Source: Ferrovibrio sp036381655 (GTDB lineage Bacteria > Pseudomonadota > Alphaproteobacteria > Ferrovibrionales > Ferrovibrionaceae). From it: a DNA stretch of 64,000 bases. Each line of letters starts with the position of its first letter. The first letter of the stretch is position 1. The notes beneath the pieces are model-generated. The model had not been told where the DNA came from. It ran no database searches and saw only the letters and a program-made list of their open reading frames with translations. Where the stretch lies: contig NZ_DASVCJ010000034.1 of assembly GCF_036381655.1 (NCBI RefSeq), positions 1-64,000 of the forward strand, given 5' to 3'. The translations under genes were made by a program, and so were the position numbers. Positions 42,715 through 53,663 of this stretch are shown one piece after another.

Positions 42715-43287
42715 ATGGCCAAGGTCAATGCCAACCAGTTGCGCAAGGGCAACGTGGTCGAGATCAACAACAAACTCTACGCCGTGATCACGGCGCAGAA
42801 TATCCAGCCTGGCAAGGGCACGCCGGTCACCCAGCTCGACCTGCGCGACCTCGCCACCGGCCTGAAGACCACCGAACGCTACCGCACCACCGAGGCGGTC
42901 GAGCGCGTCTTCATCGACACCCGCGAGTTCCAGTACCTGTTCACCGAGGGCGAGCACGCCACCTTCATGGACATCGAGAATTACGAGCAGATCCAGGTGC
43001 CGCTCGACGTGGTCGGCGACCAGGCCGTCTGGCTGCAGGACGGCATGCATGTCGAGATCAGCCTCTATGAAGGCCGCCCGGTCTCGGTCGAACTGCCGCA
43101 GACGGTGACGCTGGAGATCACCGAGACCGAGCCGACCGTGAAAGGCCAGACGGCTTCCTCGTCCTACAAGCCGGCGATCGTCTCGAACGGCCAGCGCGTC
43201 ATGGTGCCGCCGCATATCTCTGCCGGCGTGCGCATCGTCATCAATATCCAGGAAGGCGGCACGTATATCGAGCGCGCCAAGGACTGA
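42715..43287 (+). CDS. efp: Elongation factor P
   Basis: A 190-residue tRNA-shaped factor relieving ribosome stalling at polyproline. The modification loop PGKGTP has Lys34, the EpmA target. The signature near the C-terminus and the last domain (VPPHISAGVRIVINIQEGGT) are intact. CGGAGAG precedes ATG 42715. A strong terminator follows. Lys34 plus the adjacent epmA suggests beta-lysylation; an epmB gene is not in this window. Confidence 0.97.
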   Translation: MAKVNANQLRKGNVVEINNKLYAVITAQNIQPGKGTPVTQLDLRDLATGLKTTERYRTTEAVERVFIDTREFQYLFTEGEHATFMDIENYEQIQVPLDVVGDQAVWLQDGMHVEISLYEGRPVSVELPQTVTLEITETEPTVKGQTASSSYKPAIVSNGQRVMVPPHISAGVRIVINIQEGGTYIERAKD

Positions 43288-43311
43288 CGCGGCCCGTCAG
43301 CCGTTCCGATC

Positions 43312-43342
43312 AAAAACCCGCCGGGCGACCGGCGGGTTTTTT
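43312..43342 (+). terminator. Rho-independent terminator of efp
   Basis: AACCCGCCGG and CCGGCGGGTT form a 10-bp stem with a 4-nt loop, followed by a T run, 25 nt after the efp stop. Confidence 0.9.
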
Positions 43343-43357
43343 CTTGCACCTTTTCTG

Positions 43358-43852
43358 TCATCCCGGGCGAGCGCCATTGTGCATGGCGCGAGAGCCGGGA
43401 TCCGATTTCCGGGGTTGCTGCGCATCGAAGGCGGCGCGGGCGGCGGCGACCGTTTCGCCATATTGCATCGCCCATTCCCAGACGCCGCACAGCGCCTCGG
43501 TCAGTTCCATGCCGGCCTTGGTCAGCGCGTAATCGACGCGCGGCGGCACTTCGGCATAGACCTGCCGCACGATGACGCCGTCGCGCTCGAGCTGGCGCAG
43601 GGTCTGGGTCAGCATCTTCTGGCTGACACCTTCCAGTTGCGCGCGCAGCCGGGAAAAACGCATGGCGCCGCGCTCGTACAGCTCGTCCATGACGCGCAGG
43701 CTCCATTTGTCGCCGAATCGCACCATCAGTTCGCGGACCAGCTCCTCGGTCTCCTTGCTGACCGCGCAGCCGGCATAGGCGCCCGGTTCGGTGACGGCTT
43801 CGGTGGCCGCAACGGGAATGGCATTGGTTACTGGCAGGTGGCTAGCGGTCAT
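43358..43852 (-). CDS. HxlR family transcriptional regulator
   Basis: A 164-residue winged-helix regulator. MVRFGDKWSLRVMDELYERG, RFSRLRAQLEGVSQKMLTQT and LRQLERDGVIVRQVYAEVPP are the HxlR signature, with a Cys (YAGCAVS) before the domain as in redox-sensing members. The last about 14 codons (SDPGSRAMHNGARPG) are encoded by a palindromic repeat at 43361-43400. ATG 43852 or 43921. It is divergent from the molybdenum hydroxylase pair. Confidence 0.85.
   Translation of the reverse strand: MTASHLPVTNAIPVAATEAVTEPGAYAGCAVSKETEELVRELMVRFGDKWSLRVMDELYERGAMRFSRLRAQLEGVSQKMLTQTLRQLERDGVIVRQVYAEVPPRVDYALTKAGMELTEALCGVWEWAMQYGETVAAARAAFDAQQPRKSDPGSRAMHNGARPG
43361..43400. repeat. Palindromic (REP-like) element forming the 3' end of the HxlR gene
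   Basis: Two nested arm pairs: TCCCGG (43361-43366) with CCGGGA (43395-43400), and GCGCCAT (43371-43377) with ATGGCGC (43383-43389). The TCATCCCGGGC...GCCGGGATCC type is a common dispersed palindrome in Alphaproteobacteria. Confidence 0.7.
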
Positions 43853-44136
43853 TGAAAGTGCCTTATTGCTGATCGCATGCGGGGCTCTGTAAGATTTCGC
43901 CGATGCGGACAGGATATGCATCGATGAGCGTTCATGCGACCGGCGATTGTTTGTCTGCCGTCACAAAGAGCGGCGATTTACGCGGTCTTGCCTTCGCTCC
44001 GATCGGGTATACTTGCTCGCATAAACAGGGGACGATATTCGCCCCGCAATCATAGCACACAACGCTCGCATCGCGGCCTCTCCCGTTGGCCGGCATTGTC
44101 CTTTTCTCTTTCCACATCGCCCCAGTGGAGGATTCC

Positions 44137-44598
44137 ATGGCTGTACAATTCACTCTCAACGGCAATCCCGTCACCCTGGATGCCGATCCGGACATGCCGC
44201 TGCTCTGGGCGGTGCGCGACGAGATCGGGCTGACCGGCTCGAAATTCGGCTGCGGCAAGGCGCAATGCGGCGCCTGCACCATGCATGTCGACGGCAGCCC
44301 GGTGCGCTCCTGCTCGACGCCCCTGAGCGCCGTCGCCGGCAGCAACGTCACCACGATCGAGGGCCTGAACGGCAAGGTGGCCGAGGCGGTGCAGGCCGCC
44401 TGGATCAAGCATGAGGTCGCGCAATGCGGCTATTGCCAGTCCGGCCAGATCATGTCGGCGGTGGCGCTGCTGGCCGACAACAACAAGCCGACCGACGACG
44501 ACATCGACGCGGCGATGCAGGGCAATATCTGCCGCTGCGCCACCTATGTGCGCATCCGCAGCGCGATCCACGACGCCGCCAAGACGCTGCGCGCCTGA
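44137..44598 (+). CDS. Molybdenum hydroxylase (2Fe-2S) subunit (IorA-like)
   Basis: A 153-residue electron-transfer subunit. N-terminal plant-type ferredoxin cysteines GCGKAQCGACTMH, C-terminal cluster CGYCQSGQ...CRCATYVRIR. It partners with the large subunit 27 bp downstream. GGAG precedes ATG 44137. The two-gene layout without a FAD subunit matches the isoquinoline-1-oxidoreductase/aldehyde-oxidase type. Confidence 0.92.
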   Translation: MAVQFTLNGNPVTLDADPDMPLLWAVRDEIGLTGSKFGCGKAQCGACTMHVDGSPVRSCSTPLSAVAGSNVTTIEGLNGKVAEAVQAAWIKHEVAQCGYCQSGQIMSAVALLADNNKPTDDDIDAAMQGNICRCATYVRIRSAIHDAAKTLRA

Positions 44599-44625
44599 TT
44601 CCTTTTGCAGAAAGGCCTGACCACC

Positions 44626-46839
<2,214 letters not shown>

Positions 46840-46860
46840 CACTCGCCCCTCGCGGCACCG

Positions 46861-46890
46861 AACCGGCGGCAGCGATGCCGCCGGTTTTTA
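46861..46890. terminator. Terminator between the IorB-like and MFS genes
   Basis: AACCGGCGGC and GCCGCCGGTT form a 10-bp stem around AGCGAT, followed by TTTA. Its T-run includes the stop codon of the convergent MFS gene. Confidence 0.8.
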
Positions 46891-48051
46891 TGCGCTGAAA
46901 TTCAGCAGTGCCCGCCGACGCCACAGCAGCATGGCCAGTCCGCCGCCGCAGCACGACAGCAGGCTCATCAGCCAGTACATGCCGCCGCCATGCGCGGCGA
47001 AAAGCGGACCGACCGCGAGCGTCGCCAGGGCCAGCATGGCGCTGTTGCCGGCGACGTAAAGCGTCTGCGCCGTGGCGGACTCGTTCGGCGCGCAGCCCTC
47101 CGACAGCAGCCGCATGGCGCCGAGATGCGCGGCGCCGAAAGTCGCCGCATGCAGCAGCTGCAGCAGCGTGAGCAGCAGGTAATCCTCGGCGAAGACGGTC
47201 GTACTCCAGCGCACCAGCCCGCCCAGGGCAGCGATGACGAGCAGGCCGGCGCCGCCGAAGCGCACCGGGATGCGCTGGGCGAAGGCGAACAGCACGACCT
47301 CGGCGATGACGCCTTCCGCCCAGAGCCAGCCGATCGCCGCATCGCTATGGCCGAGGCTGCGCCAATGCAGCGTGCCGAAGGTGTAAAACGCCGCATGGCT
47401 CGCCTGCAGGCAGGCGGTGGTCAGCATGAACAGCAGGAAGGCCGGGCGACGCAACAGGCGCAACAGCGGCAGGCCGGCGCGCGGCTTGTCCAGCGGCAGG
47501 CGGATATCCGGCAGCAGGTGGCTGCAGGCGGCCAGCAGCAGAATGCCGCCGACCAACAAGATGTAGATCCACGATTCCGGGCGGCCTTCGAGCCACAGGC
47601 CGGCGAGATAGGCCGCCGCCAGGAAGCTGAGACTGCCCCACAGCCGCATGCGACCGTAATTCAACTGGTGCCGCGCCGTCGCCAGCAGGGCGATATTGTC
47701 GGTGAAGGGCGTGATCGGCGCCCAGGTGATCGTATGCAGCACCCAGACGATCAGCATGGCCGCGAAACCCTCGACCCAGCCGAATAAAGTCAGCGTCGCC
47801 GCGCTGGCCCAGGCGAGCGTGACGATGGCGGCCTTGCGGCGGCCCGAGCGGTCGACGGCATGCGCCGCCAGCGGCCCGGCGATCAGGCGCACCAGGATGC
47901 CGACGGAGAGCATGATCGAGATTTCCGTCGGCGTCAGCCCGCGCGAGCGCAGCCAGACCGAGAAGAACGGCAGATAGATGCCAGGCACCACGAACAGCGC
48001 GGCATATTGCAGGCTGATGCGCCAGGCCAAGCCGCCATTCGCACTCGTCAT
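46888..48051 (-). CDS. MFS transporter (MFS_1_like, HcaT-type)
   Basis: A 387-residue inner-membrane transporter with about 12 hydrophobic helices. LQYAALFVVPGIYLPFFSVW at the N-terminus, HAVDRSGRRK between helices 2 and 3, and YGRMRLWGSLSFLAAAYLAG are characteristic of the small MFS_1_like group that includes phenylpropionate permease-type proteins. GAGGAG precedes ATG 48051. It is divergent from the ABC/xdh operon. Confidence 0.85.
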   Translation of the reverse strand: MTSANGGLAWRISLQYAALFVVPGIYLPFFSVWLRSRGLTPTEISIMLSVGILVRLIAGPLAAHAVDRSGRRKAAIVTLAWASAATLTLFGWVEGFAAMLIVWVLHTITWAPITPFTDNIALLATARHQLNYGRMRLWGSLSFLAAAYLAGLWLEGRPESWIYILLVGGILLLAACSHLLPDIRLPLDKPRAGLPLLRLLRRPAFLLFMLTTACLQASHAAFYTFGTLHWRSLGHSDAAIGWLWAEGVIAEVVLFAFAQRIPVRFGGAGLLVIAALGGLVRWSTTVFAEDYLLLTLLQLLHAATFGAAHLGAMRLLSEGCAPNESATAQTLYVAGNSAMLALATLAVGPLFAAHGGGMYWLMSLLSCCGGGLAMLLWRRRALLNFSA

Positions 48052-48090
48052 CCGAACGCTCCTCAATGCCCAAGAATCGGGCAGCCAAAA

Positions 48091-48122
48091 CTGTTTACAA
48101 TGTTAGGACAACAGTGTTTACA
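48091..48122. promoter_or_regulatory. Candidate operator between MFS and ABC/xdh genes
   Basis: CTGTTTACA (48091-48099) and GTGTTTACA (48114-48122) are a direct repeat 23 bp apart, and CAATGTT/AACAGTG inside them form a partial dyad around AGGAC. An AT-rich island in a divergent gap suits a regulator site. Confidence 0.5.
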
Positions 48123-48281
48123 GTTCCTGATCGCGCAGACAGGGCAACGCGCGATTCCAGGACCAGGGTTCAGGATCAGGGGGGCAAGCCGGATCATGGG
48201 CGTCACGACAAGGCCAGGCCGCCAGAGAGTGCCGCGCGGTCATCGGCAGGTTTCAGCACCCTTGATGATCGGAATTTTGTA

Positions 48282-49076
48282 ATGCAGGGTCCGGCTTTCG
48301 TAAAAATCGACGGCGTCAGCCTGGTCTATCAGATGGCCAAGGAAGAGACGCTTGCCGTCCAGGACCTTTCGCTCGATATCGAGGAAGGCGAATTCGTCGC
48401 CGTGGTCGGGCCGTCGGGTTGCGGAAAATCGACCTTGATGAAGCTGGTCACCGGCCTGCTCGATACCACGGCCGGCATGATCACCATCGGCGGCAGGCCG
48501 GTGCAGGGCCCGGTGCAGGGCGTCGGCATGGCCTTCCAGAACTCGACCCTGCTGCCCTGGCGCAGCACGCTCGAGAACGTGATGCTGCCGCTGGAGATCG
48601 TCGAGCCGCACAAGCGGCGGCTGCGGCGGGAGAAGAAGGCCTATATCGACCGCGCCATGGCGCTGCTGGAAACGGTCGGGCTCAGCGAGTTCGCGGATAA
48701 GTTCCCCTGGCAGCTCTCGGGCGGCATGCAGCAGCGCGCCAATCTCTGCCGCGCCATCATCCATGAGCCACGGCTGCTGATGCTGGACGAGCCTTTCGGC
48801 GCCCTGGATGCCTTCACCCGCGAGGAATTATGGGGCGTGATGCAGGCGCTGTGGATGAAAAAGCGCTTCACGGCGATCCTGATCACCCATGACCTGCGCG
48901 AAGCCGTCTATCTGGCCGACAAGGTCTTCGTGATGAGCAAGCGGCCCGGCAAGGTGATCCTCAGCCGCCATGTCGACATCCCGCGCCCGCGGACGCTGGA
49001 CACCACCTTCGAGCCGCATTTCGGCGCCATCGTGCATGAACTGCGCGATCATATCCATGACGTGAGGTCGTCGTGA
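48282..49076 (+). CDS. ABC transporter ATP-binding protein (nitrate/sulfonate/taurine type)
   Basis: A 264-residue ATPase. Walker A GPSGCGKST, signature LSGGMQQR, Walker B LLMLDEPFGALD, and H-loop ITHD. FQNSTLLPWRSTLENVMLPL is typical of the SsuB/TauB/thiamine-precursor group. Weak RBS at 48282. It overlaps the permease start (GTGA). No periplasmic binding protein is nearby. Confidence 0.93.
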   Translation: MQGPAFVKIDGVSLVYQMAKEETLAVQDLSLDIEEGEFVAVVGPSGCGKSTLMKLVTGLLDTTAGMITIGGRPVQGPVQGVGMAFQNSTLLPWRSTLENVMLPLEIVEPHKRRLRREKKAYIDRAMALLETVGLSEFADKFPWQLSGGMQQRANLCRAIIHEPRLLMLDEPFGALDAFTREELWGVMQALWMKKRFTAILITHDLREAVYLADKVFVMSKRPGKVILSRHVDIPRPRTLDTTFEPHFGAIVHELRDHIHDVRSS

Positions 49077-49846
49077 ACCGCGATAAGGCCCTGCAGCGGG
49101 CCATGCCCTGGCTGGTCACGGTCGCCCTGTTCGCCTTCTGGGAATTGTTCTGCATCGTAACCGGCATCGATCAGGTCATCCTGCCGCGGCCGAGCGTGGT
49201 CTTCGTGACGCTGGTGAAATTCGCGCCGCAGATCATGCATCATTCCCTGCAGACGCTGTTCACCACCACGGTCGGCTTCGTGGTGGGCGTGGTGGGCGGC
49301 GCGCTGCTCGGGGTCGCCATCGGGGCGTCGCGGCTGGTCTATAACGGGCTGTATCCCGTGCTGATCGGCTTCAACTCGATCCCGAAGGTCGCCGTGGTGC
49401 CGGTGCTGGTGATCTGGTTCGGCATCGGCACCGTGCCGGCGATCGTGACGGCTTTCGTCATCTCCTTCTTCCCGATCGTCGTCAACGTCGCCACCGGCCT
49501 TGCCACCATCGAGCCGGAATTGCGCGACGTGCTGCGCTCGCTGGGGGCAACAAAGCTTGAAATACTGACCAAAATTGGACTTCCGCGGGCGATGCCCTAT
49601 CTTTTCGCCTCGCTGAAGATCGCGATCACGCTGGCTTTCGTCGGCTCGGTGATCGCCGAGACGGTCGCCTCCAACGAGGGCATCGGCTACCTGATGCTGT
49701 CGGCCTCTTCGAGCTATAATGTGCCGCTCGTCTTCGCCGGCCTGATCGTGGTGGCGGTGATGGGCGTGCTGATGTACGCGGTGGCGGTCTGGTTCGAGCG
49801 CCGCATGACCGGCTGGGCCTTCCGCGGCAGCGATTTGATGACCTGA
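49073..49846 (+). CDS. ABC transporter permease (SsuC/TauC type)
   Basis: A 257-residue, about 6-helix permease. The EAA-like cytoplasmic loop is LRDVLRSLGATKLEILTKIGLPRAMPYL. GTG 49073 overlaps the stop of the ATPase gene. It forms an importer with the preceding ATPase. The xdh genes follow 41 bp later, so the imported compound is probably a purine or related heterocycle (inference). Confidence 0.92.
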   Translation: MNRDKALQRAMPWLVTVALFAFWELFCIVTGIDQVILPRPSVVFVTLVKFAPQIMHHSLQTLFTTTVGFVVGVVGGALLGVAIGASRLVYNGLYPVLIGFNSIPKVAVVPVLVIWFGIGTVPAIVTAFVISFFPIVVNVATGLATIEPELRDVLRSLGATKLEILTKIGLPRAMPYLFASLKIAITLAFVGSVIAETVASNEGIGYLMLSASSSYNVPLVFAGLIVVAVMGVLMYAVAVWFERRMTGWAFRGSDLMT

Positions 49847-49887
49847 TCTGTCCCGGCAAGGCCGGGCGGCGGAAACCGGAGTTTGCC

Positions 49888-51345
49888 ATGTCCGAACCGG
49901 TACGGTTTGTATGCAGCGGACAGGTGGTGACGGTCGGGCGCGATGTGCCCCACACCATGACGGTGCTGGACTATCTGCGCCGTCAACTGCGCCGCACCGG
50001 CACCAAGGAAGGCTGCGCCGAGGGCGATTGCGGCGCCTGCACGGTGGTGATCGGCGAACTCTCCGACGGCGGCGGCCTGCGCTATCGCGCGGTGAATGCC
50101 TGCATCCTGTTCGTACACCAGCTTGACGGCAAGGCGCTGTTCACCGTCGAGGATCTCGCCGAGGGAGAGAAGCTGCATCCGGTGCAGCAGGCCATGGTCG
50201 ATGCCCATGGCTCGCAATGCGGCTTCTGCACGCCGGGCTTCGTCATGTCGCTGTTCGCCTATTTCCATCAGCATGCGGCGCCGGACGATGACAGCCTCAA
50301 GGACGCCCTGGCCGGCAACCTCTGCCGCTGCACCGGCTACCGACCGATCCTGGAAGCCGGCCGCCGCATGTTCGAGCTGGCGCAGGACGACCGCTTCAGC
50401 CGCGCAGAAGCGGCACTAGCGGCGCAACTGGCAGGTCTCAAGCGCAGCCGCATGCTGCGCCACTCGACCGCGGCCGGCGAATTCATCGCGCCGGGCAGCA
50501 TCGCGGAACTGGCCGAGGTGCTGGCGGGCCGGCCGCAGGGCGAGACCTGGATTCTCGCCGGCGGAACCGATGTCGGGTTGTGGGTGACCAAGCAGCGGCG
50601 CAGCCCGCGCAGCATCGTGTATCTCGGCCGCGTCGCCGAATTGCAACGCATCGCGGATCACGGCGATCGGATCGAGATCGGCGCCGGCGTCACCTACAAG
50701 GATGCCTTCGCCGCCATCCAGGCATTGCATCCCGAATTCGCCCGCATGCTGCGCCGGCTCGGCTCCGAGCAGATCCGCAATTCCGGCACGCTGGGCGGCA
50801 ATGTCGCCAATGGCTCGCCGATCGGCGACAGCATGCCGGCGATGATCGCTCTCGGCGCCACGGTGCAGTTGCGCAGCAGGTCCGGCAGCCGCAGCCTGGC
50901 GCTGGAGGATTTCTATCTCGGCTATCGCAAGACGGCCCTACAGGCGGGCGAATTCGTCGAAAGCGTCACCGTGATGAAGCCGAAGACGGACAGCCGCTTC
51001 GCGGTTTACAAGCTGTCCAAGCGTTTCGATCAGGACATTTCCGCCGTGCTCGGCGCCTTCCACGTCATTCTCGATGGCGGGCAGGTCGCCGGCGCGCGCA
51101 TCGGCTTCGGCGGCATGGCCGCCGTGCCGGCGCGAGCGCGCAAGACCGAAGCGGCGCTGTTGGGCAGGCGCCTTGCCGAGGCCGAGATCGCGCCGGCAGT
51201 GGCGGCGCTGGCCGAGGATTTCCAGCCGCTCAGCGACATGCGGGCGTCCAGTACGTATCGCCTGCTGGCGGCGCAGAACCTGCTGCGCAAATTCTGCGCG
51301 GAGGTGAATGAGGGCCGCCGGATCGGCGTGGAGGCTGCGCAATGA
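49888..51345 (+). CDS. xdhA: Xanthine dehydrogenase small subunit (2Fe-2S/FAD)
   Basis: A 485-residue subunit. Fe-S cysteines: GCAEGDCGACTVV and CGFCTPG...CRCTGYRPI. The FAD domain has AGGTDVGLW and IRNSGTLGGNVANGSPIGD. It passes electrons from the molybdenum centre to NAD+. Its stop overlaps the xdhB start (ATGA). Confidence 0.95.
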   Translation: MSEPVRFVCSGQVVTVGRDVPHTMTVLDYLRRQLRRTGTKEGCAEGDCGACTVVIGELSDGGGLRYRAVNACILFVHQLDGKALFTVEDLAEGEKLHPVQQAMVDAHGSQCGFCTPGFVMSLFAYFHQHAAPDDDSLKDALAGNLCRCTGYRPILEAGRRMFELAQDDRFSRAEAALAAQLAGLKRSRMLRHSTAAGEFIAPGSIAELAEVLAGRPQGETWILAGGTDVGLWVTKQRRSPRSIVYLGRVAELQRIADHGDRIEIGAGVTYKDAFAAIQALHPEFARMLRRLGSEQIRNSGTLGGNVANGSPIGDSMPAMIALGATVQLRSRSGSRSLALEDFYLGYRKTALQAGEFVESVTVMKPKTDSRFAVYKLSKRFDQDISAVLGAFHVILDGGQVAGARIGFGGMAAVPARARKTEAALLGRRLAEAEIAPAVAALAEDFQPLSDMRASSTYRLLAAQNLLRKFCAEVNEGRRIGVEAAQ

Positions 51346-53663
51346 CCTCCTTCGCCAGCAGGCCGATCAAACATGACAGCGCGCCGAAGCATGTCGCCGG
51401 CGCGGCGCGCTATATCGACGACCTGCCGGAGCCGGAAGGCCTTTTGCATGCCGCGCTGCATCTGAGCGAGCGCACCCATGCGAGGATCAGGAAGATCGAC
51501 TTGTCGAAAGCCCTCTGCCTGCCCGGCGTGCGCGCGGCCATCACGGTTGCCGATGTGCCGGGCGATCCCGACATCGCGCCGGTGGTGCGGCCGGAGCCGG
51601 TGCTGGCGAAAGACGTCGTCGAATTCCACGGCCAGCCGGTGGCGGCGATTGCGGCCGACGATCTTGCCACCGCCCGGCGCGCCGCCAGGCTGGTCGAGGT
51701 CGAATATGAGGACCTGCCGGCCGTGCTCGATATCGCCGAGGCGGTCGAGAAGGACATACTGCTGCTGCCGCCGATCAAGCTGCAGCGCGGCGATGCCGGG
51801 GCGGCGATTGCCCGGGCGCCGCACAAGCTGAGCGGCGAGTTGCGCCTCGGCGGCCAGGATCATTTCTATCTCGAAGGCCAGGTCAGCCTTGCCGAGCCGC
51901 GCGAAGACGGCGACATGATGCTGCGCTGCTCGACCCAGCATCCGACCGAGGTACAGAAGCTGGTGGCCCGCGTGCTGGGCAAGCCGCAGCATAGCGTCAC
52001 CGTCGAGTGCCGGCGCATGGGCGGCGGATTCGGCGGCAAGGAGACGCAGGCGGCGCAATTCGCCTGCATTGCCGCCGTGCTGGCGCAGCGCACCCGGCGT
52101 CCGGTCAAGCTGCGGCTCGACCGCGACGAGGACATGATCGCCACCGGCAAGCGCCATGATTTCCTCGCGCGCTACAATGTCGGCTTCGACGATGACGGCC
52201 GCATTCTGGGCAACGACCTTCTGCTCGCCGGCCGCGGCGGCTGGGCGGCCGACCTGACCGGCGCCGTGGTCGACCGCGCCGCCTTCCACGCCGATTCCAG
52301 CTATTACTTCCCTGCTGTCTCGATCACCGGCCTGAGCTGCAAGACCAACACGGTATCGAACACGGCCTTCCGCGGCTTCGGCGGGCCGCAGGGCATGGCG
52401 GCGACGGAATATGTCATCGACGAGATCGCGCGCTATCTCGGCCGCGATCCGCTCGACATCCGCCTGATCAACCTGTACGGCAAGACCGAACGCAACATCA
52501 CGCCTTACCATCAGCCGATCAAGGACAACATCCTGCCGGAACTGTTCGAGCAATTGCTCGCCAGTAGCGACTATCGGCAGCGGCGAAACGAGATTGCCGC
52601 CTTCAATGCCCAAAGCCGGCATCTGAAGAAGGGGCTGGCGCTGACGCCGGTGAAGTTCGGCATCTCCTTCACGACGAGTTTTCTCAACCAGGCTGGCGCG
52701 CTGGTGCTGATCTACGAGGACGGCTCGGTGCAGCTCAATCACGGCGGCACCGAGATGGGCCAGGGCGTCTACATCAAAGTGGCGCAGGTGGTCGCCGAAG
52801 TGTTCGGCATCGGACTGGAGCGCATCCGGATCACCGCGACCCGCACCGACAAGGTGCCGAACACGTCGGCGACCGCCGCCTCCTCCGGCGCCGATCTGAA
52901 CGGCAAGGCGGCGGAAGAGGCGGCGCTGATCCTGCGCCGGAGGCTGGCCGACATCGCGGCGCCGCTGCTCGATACCTCGGCCGATCAGGTGGTTTTCGCC
53001 GATGGCGAGGTGCGCGGCGGCGGCAGGGCGCTGCCCTTCGCCGAGGTCGTGCATCAGGCCTATCTCGCCCGCGTGCCGCTCTCGGCCAACGGCTTCTATG
53101 CCACGCCGGATATCCATTTCGATCGCGCCAACGGCCGGGGCGAGCCTTTCTACTACTTCGCCTATGGCGTGGCAGCCACGGAAGCGCTGCTCGACTGCTT
53201 CACCGGCGAATACCGCTTTACGCGCGCGGATCTGCTGCATGATTGCGGCCAGTCGCTCAATCCGGCGATCGATCTCGGCCAGATCGAGGGCGGCTACCTG
53301 CAGGGCCTGGGCTGGCTCACCATGGAGGAATTGTGGTGGGACGACAAAGGCCGCCTGCGCACCCATGCCCCCAGCACCTACAAGATTCCGACCGCGCGCG
53401 ACCTGCCGGCGGATTTCCGCGTGCAGATGCTGGCCGGCCATCCCAACCCGGCCAATACCGTCTACCGCTCCAAGGCGGTCGGCGAGCCGCCCTTGATGCT
53501 GGCGATCTCCGGCTGGCTGGCCCTGAAGGATGCCGCCTGCGCAGCCGCCGGCGGGCGCAGGGTTCGCCTCGATGCACCAGCGACGCCGGAGCGCGTGCTG
53601 CTGGCCATCGAGGCGGCGAAACGGCAGGCGGCGAGGCCGGCCAACGCGGTGGCGGCGAAATGA
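51342..53663 (+). CDS. xdhB: Xanthine dehydrogenase large subunit (molybdopterin)
   Basis: A 773-residue subunit oxidising hypoxanthine and xanthine to urate. HVAGAARYIDDLPEPEGLLH, RRMGGGFGGKETQAAQFACI (moco), FRGFGGPQGMAATEYVIDEI, GTEMGQGVYIKVAQVVAEVF and KAVGEPPLMLAISGWLALKD, with the catalytic Glu in GEPPLML, are the XdhB signatures. It has no export signal. Overlaps xdhA and xdhC by 4 bp each. Confidence 0.95.
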   Translation: MTSFASRPIKHDSAPKHVAGAARYIDDLPEPEGLLHAALHLSERTHARIRKIDLSKALCLPGVRAAITVADVPGDPDIAPVVRPEPVLAKDVVEFHGQPVAAIAADDLATARRAARLVEVEYEDLPAVLDIAEAVEKDILLLPPIKLQRGDAGAAIARAPHKLSGELRLGGQDHFYLEGQVSLAEPREDGDMMLRCSTQHPTEVQKLVARVLGKPQHSVTVECRRMGGGFGGKETQAAQFACIAAVLAQRTRRPVKLRLDRDEDMIATGKRHDFLARYNVGFDDDGRILGNDLLLAGRGGWAADLTGAVVDRAAFHADSSYYFPAVSITGLSCKTNTVSNTAFRGFGGPQGMAATEYVIDEIARYLGRDPLDIRLINLYGKTERNITPYHQPIKDNILPELFEQLLASSDYRQRRNEIAAFNAQSRHLKKGLALTPVKFGISFTTSFLNQAGALVLIYEDGSVQLNHGGTEMGQGVYIKVAQVVAEVFGIGLERIRITATRTDKVPNTSATAASSGADLNGKAAEEAALILRRRLADIAAPLLDTSADQVVFADGEVRGGGRALPFAEVVHQAYLARVPLSANGFYATPDIHFDRANGRGEPFYYFAYGVAATEALLDCFTGEYRFTRADLLHDCGQSLNPAIDLGQIEGGYLQGLGWLTMEELWWDDKGRLRTHAPSTYKIPTARDLPADFRVQMLAGHPNPANTVYRSKAVGEPPLMLAISGWLALKDAACAAAGGRRVRLDAPATPERVLLAIEAAKRQAARPANAVAAK

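Noticed and set aside
41538..43287. epmB expected with epmA and efp
   Set aside because: No radical-SAM lysine-aminomutase-like gene is adjacent or elsewhere in this window; it may lie outside it.
51030..53441. Minus-strand frame of over 800 codons opposite xdhB
   Set aside because: Antisense shadow of a conserved gene; no recognisable domain.
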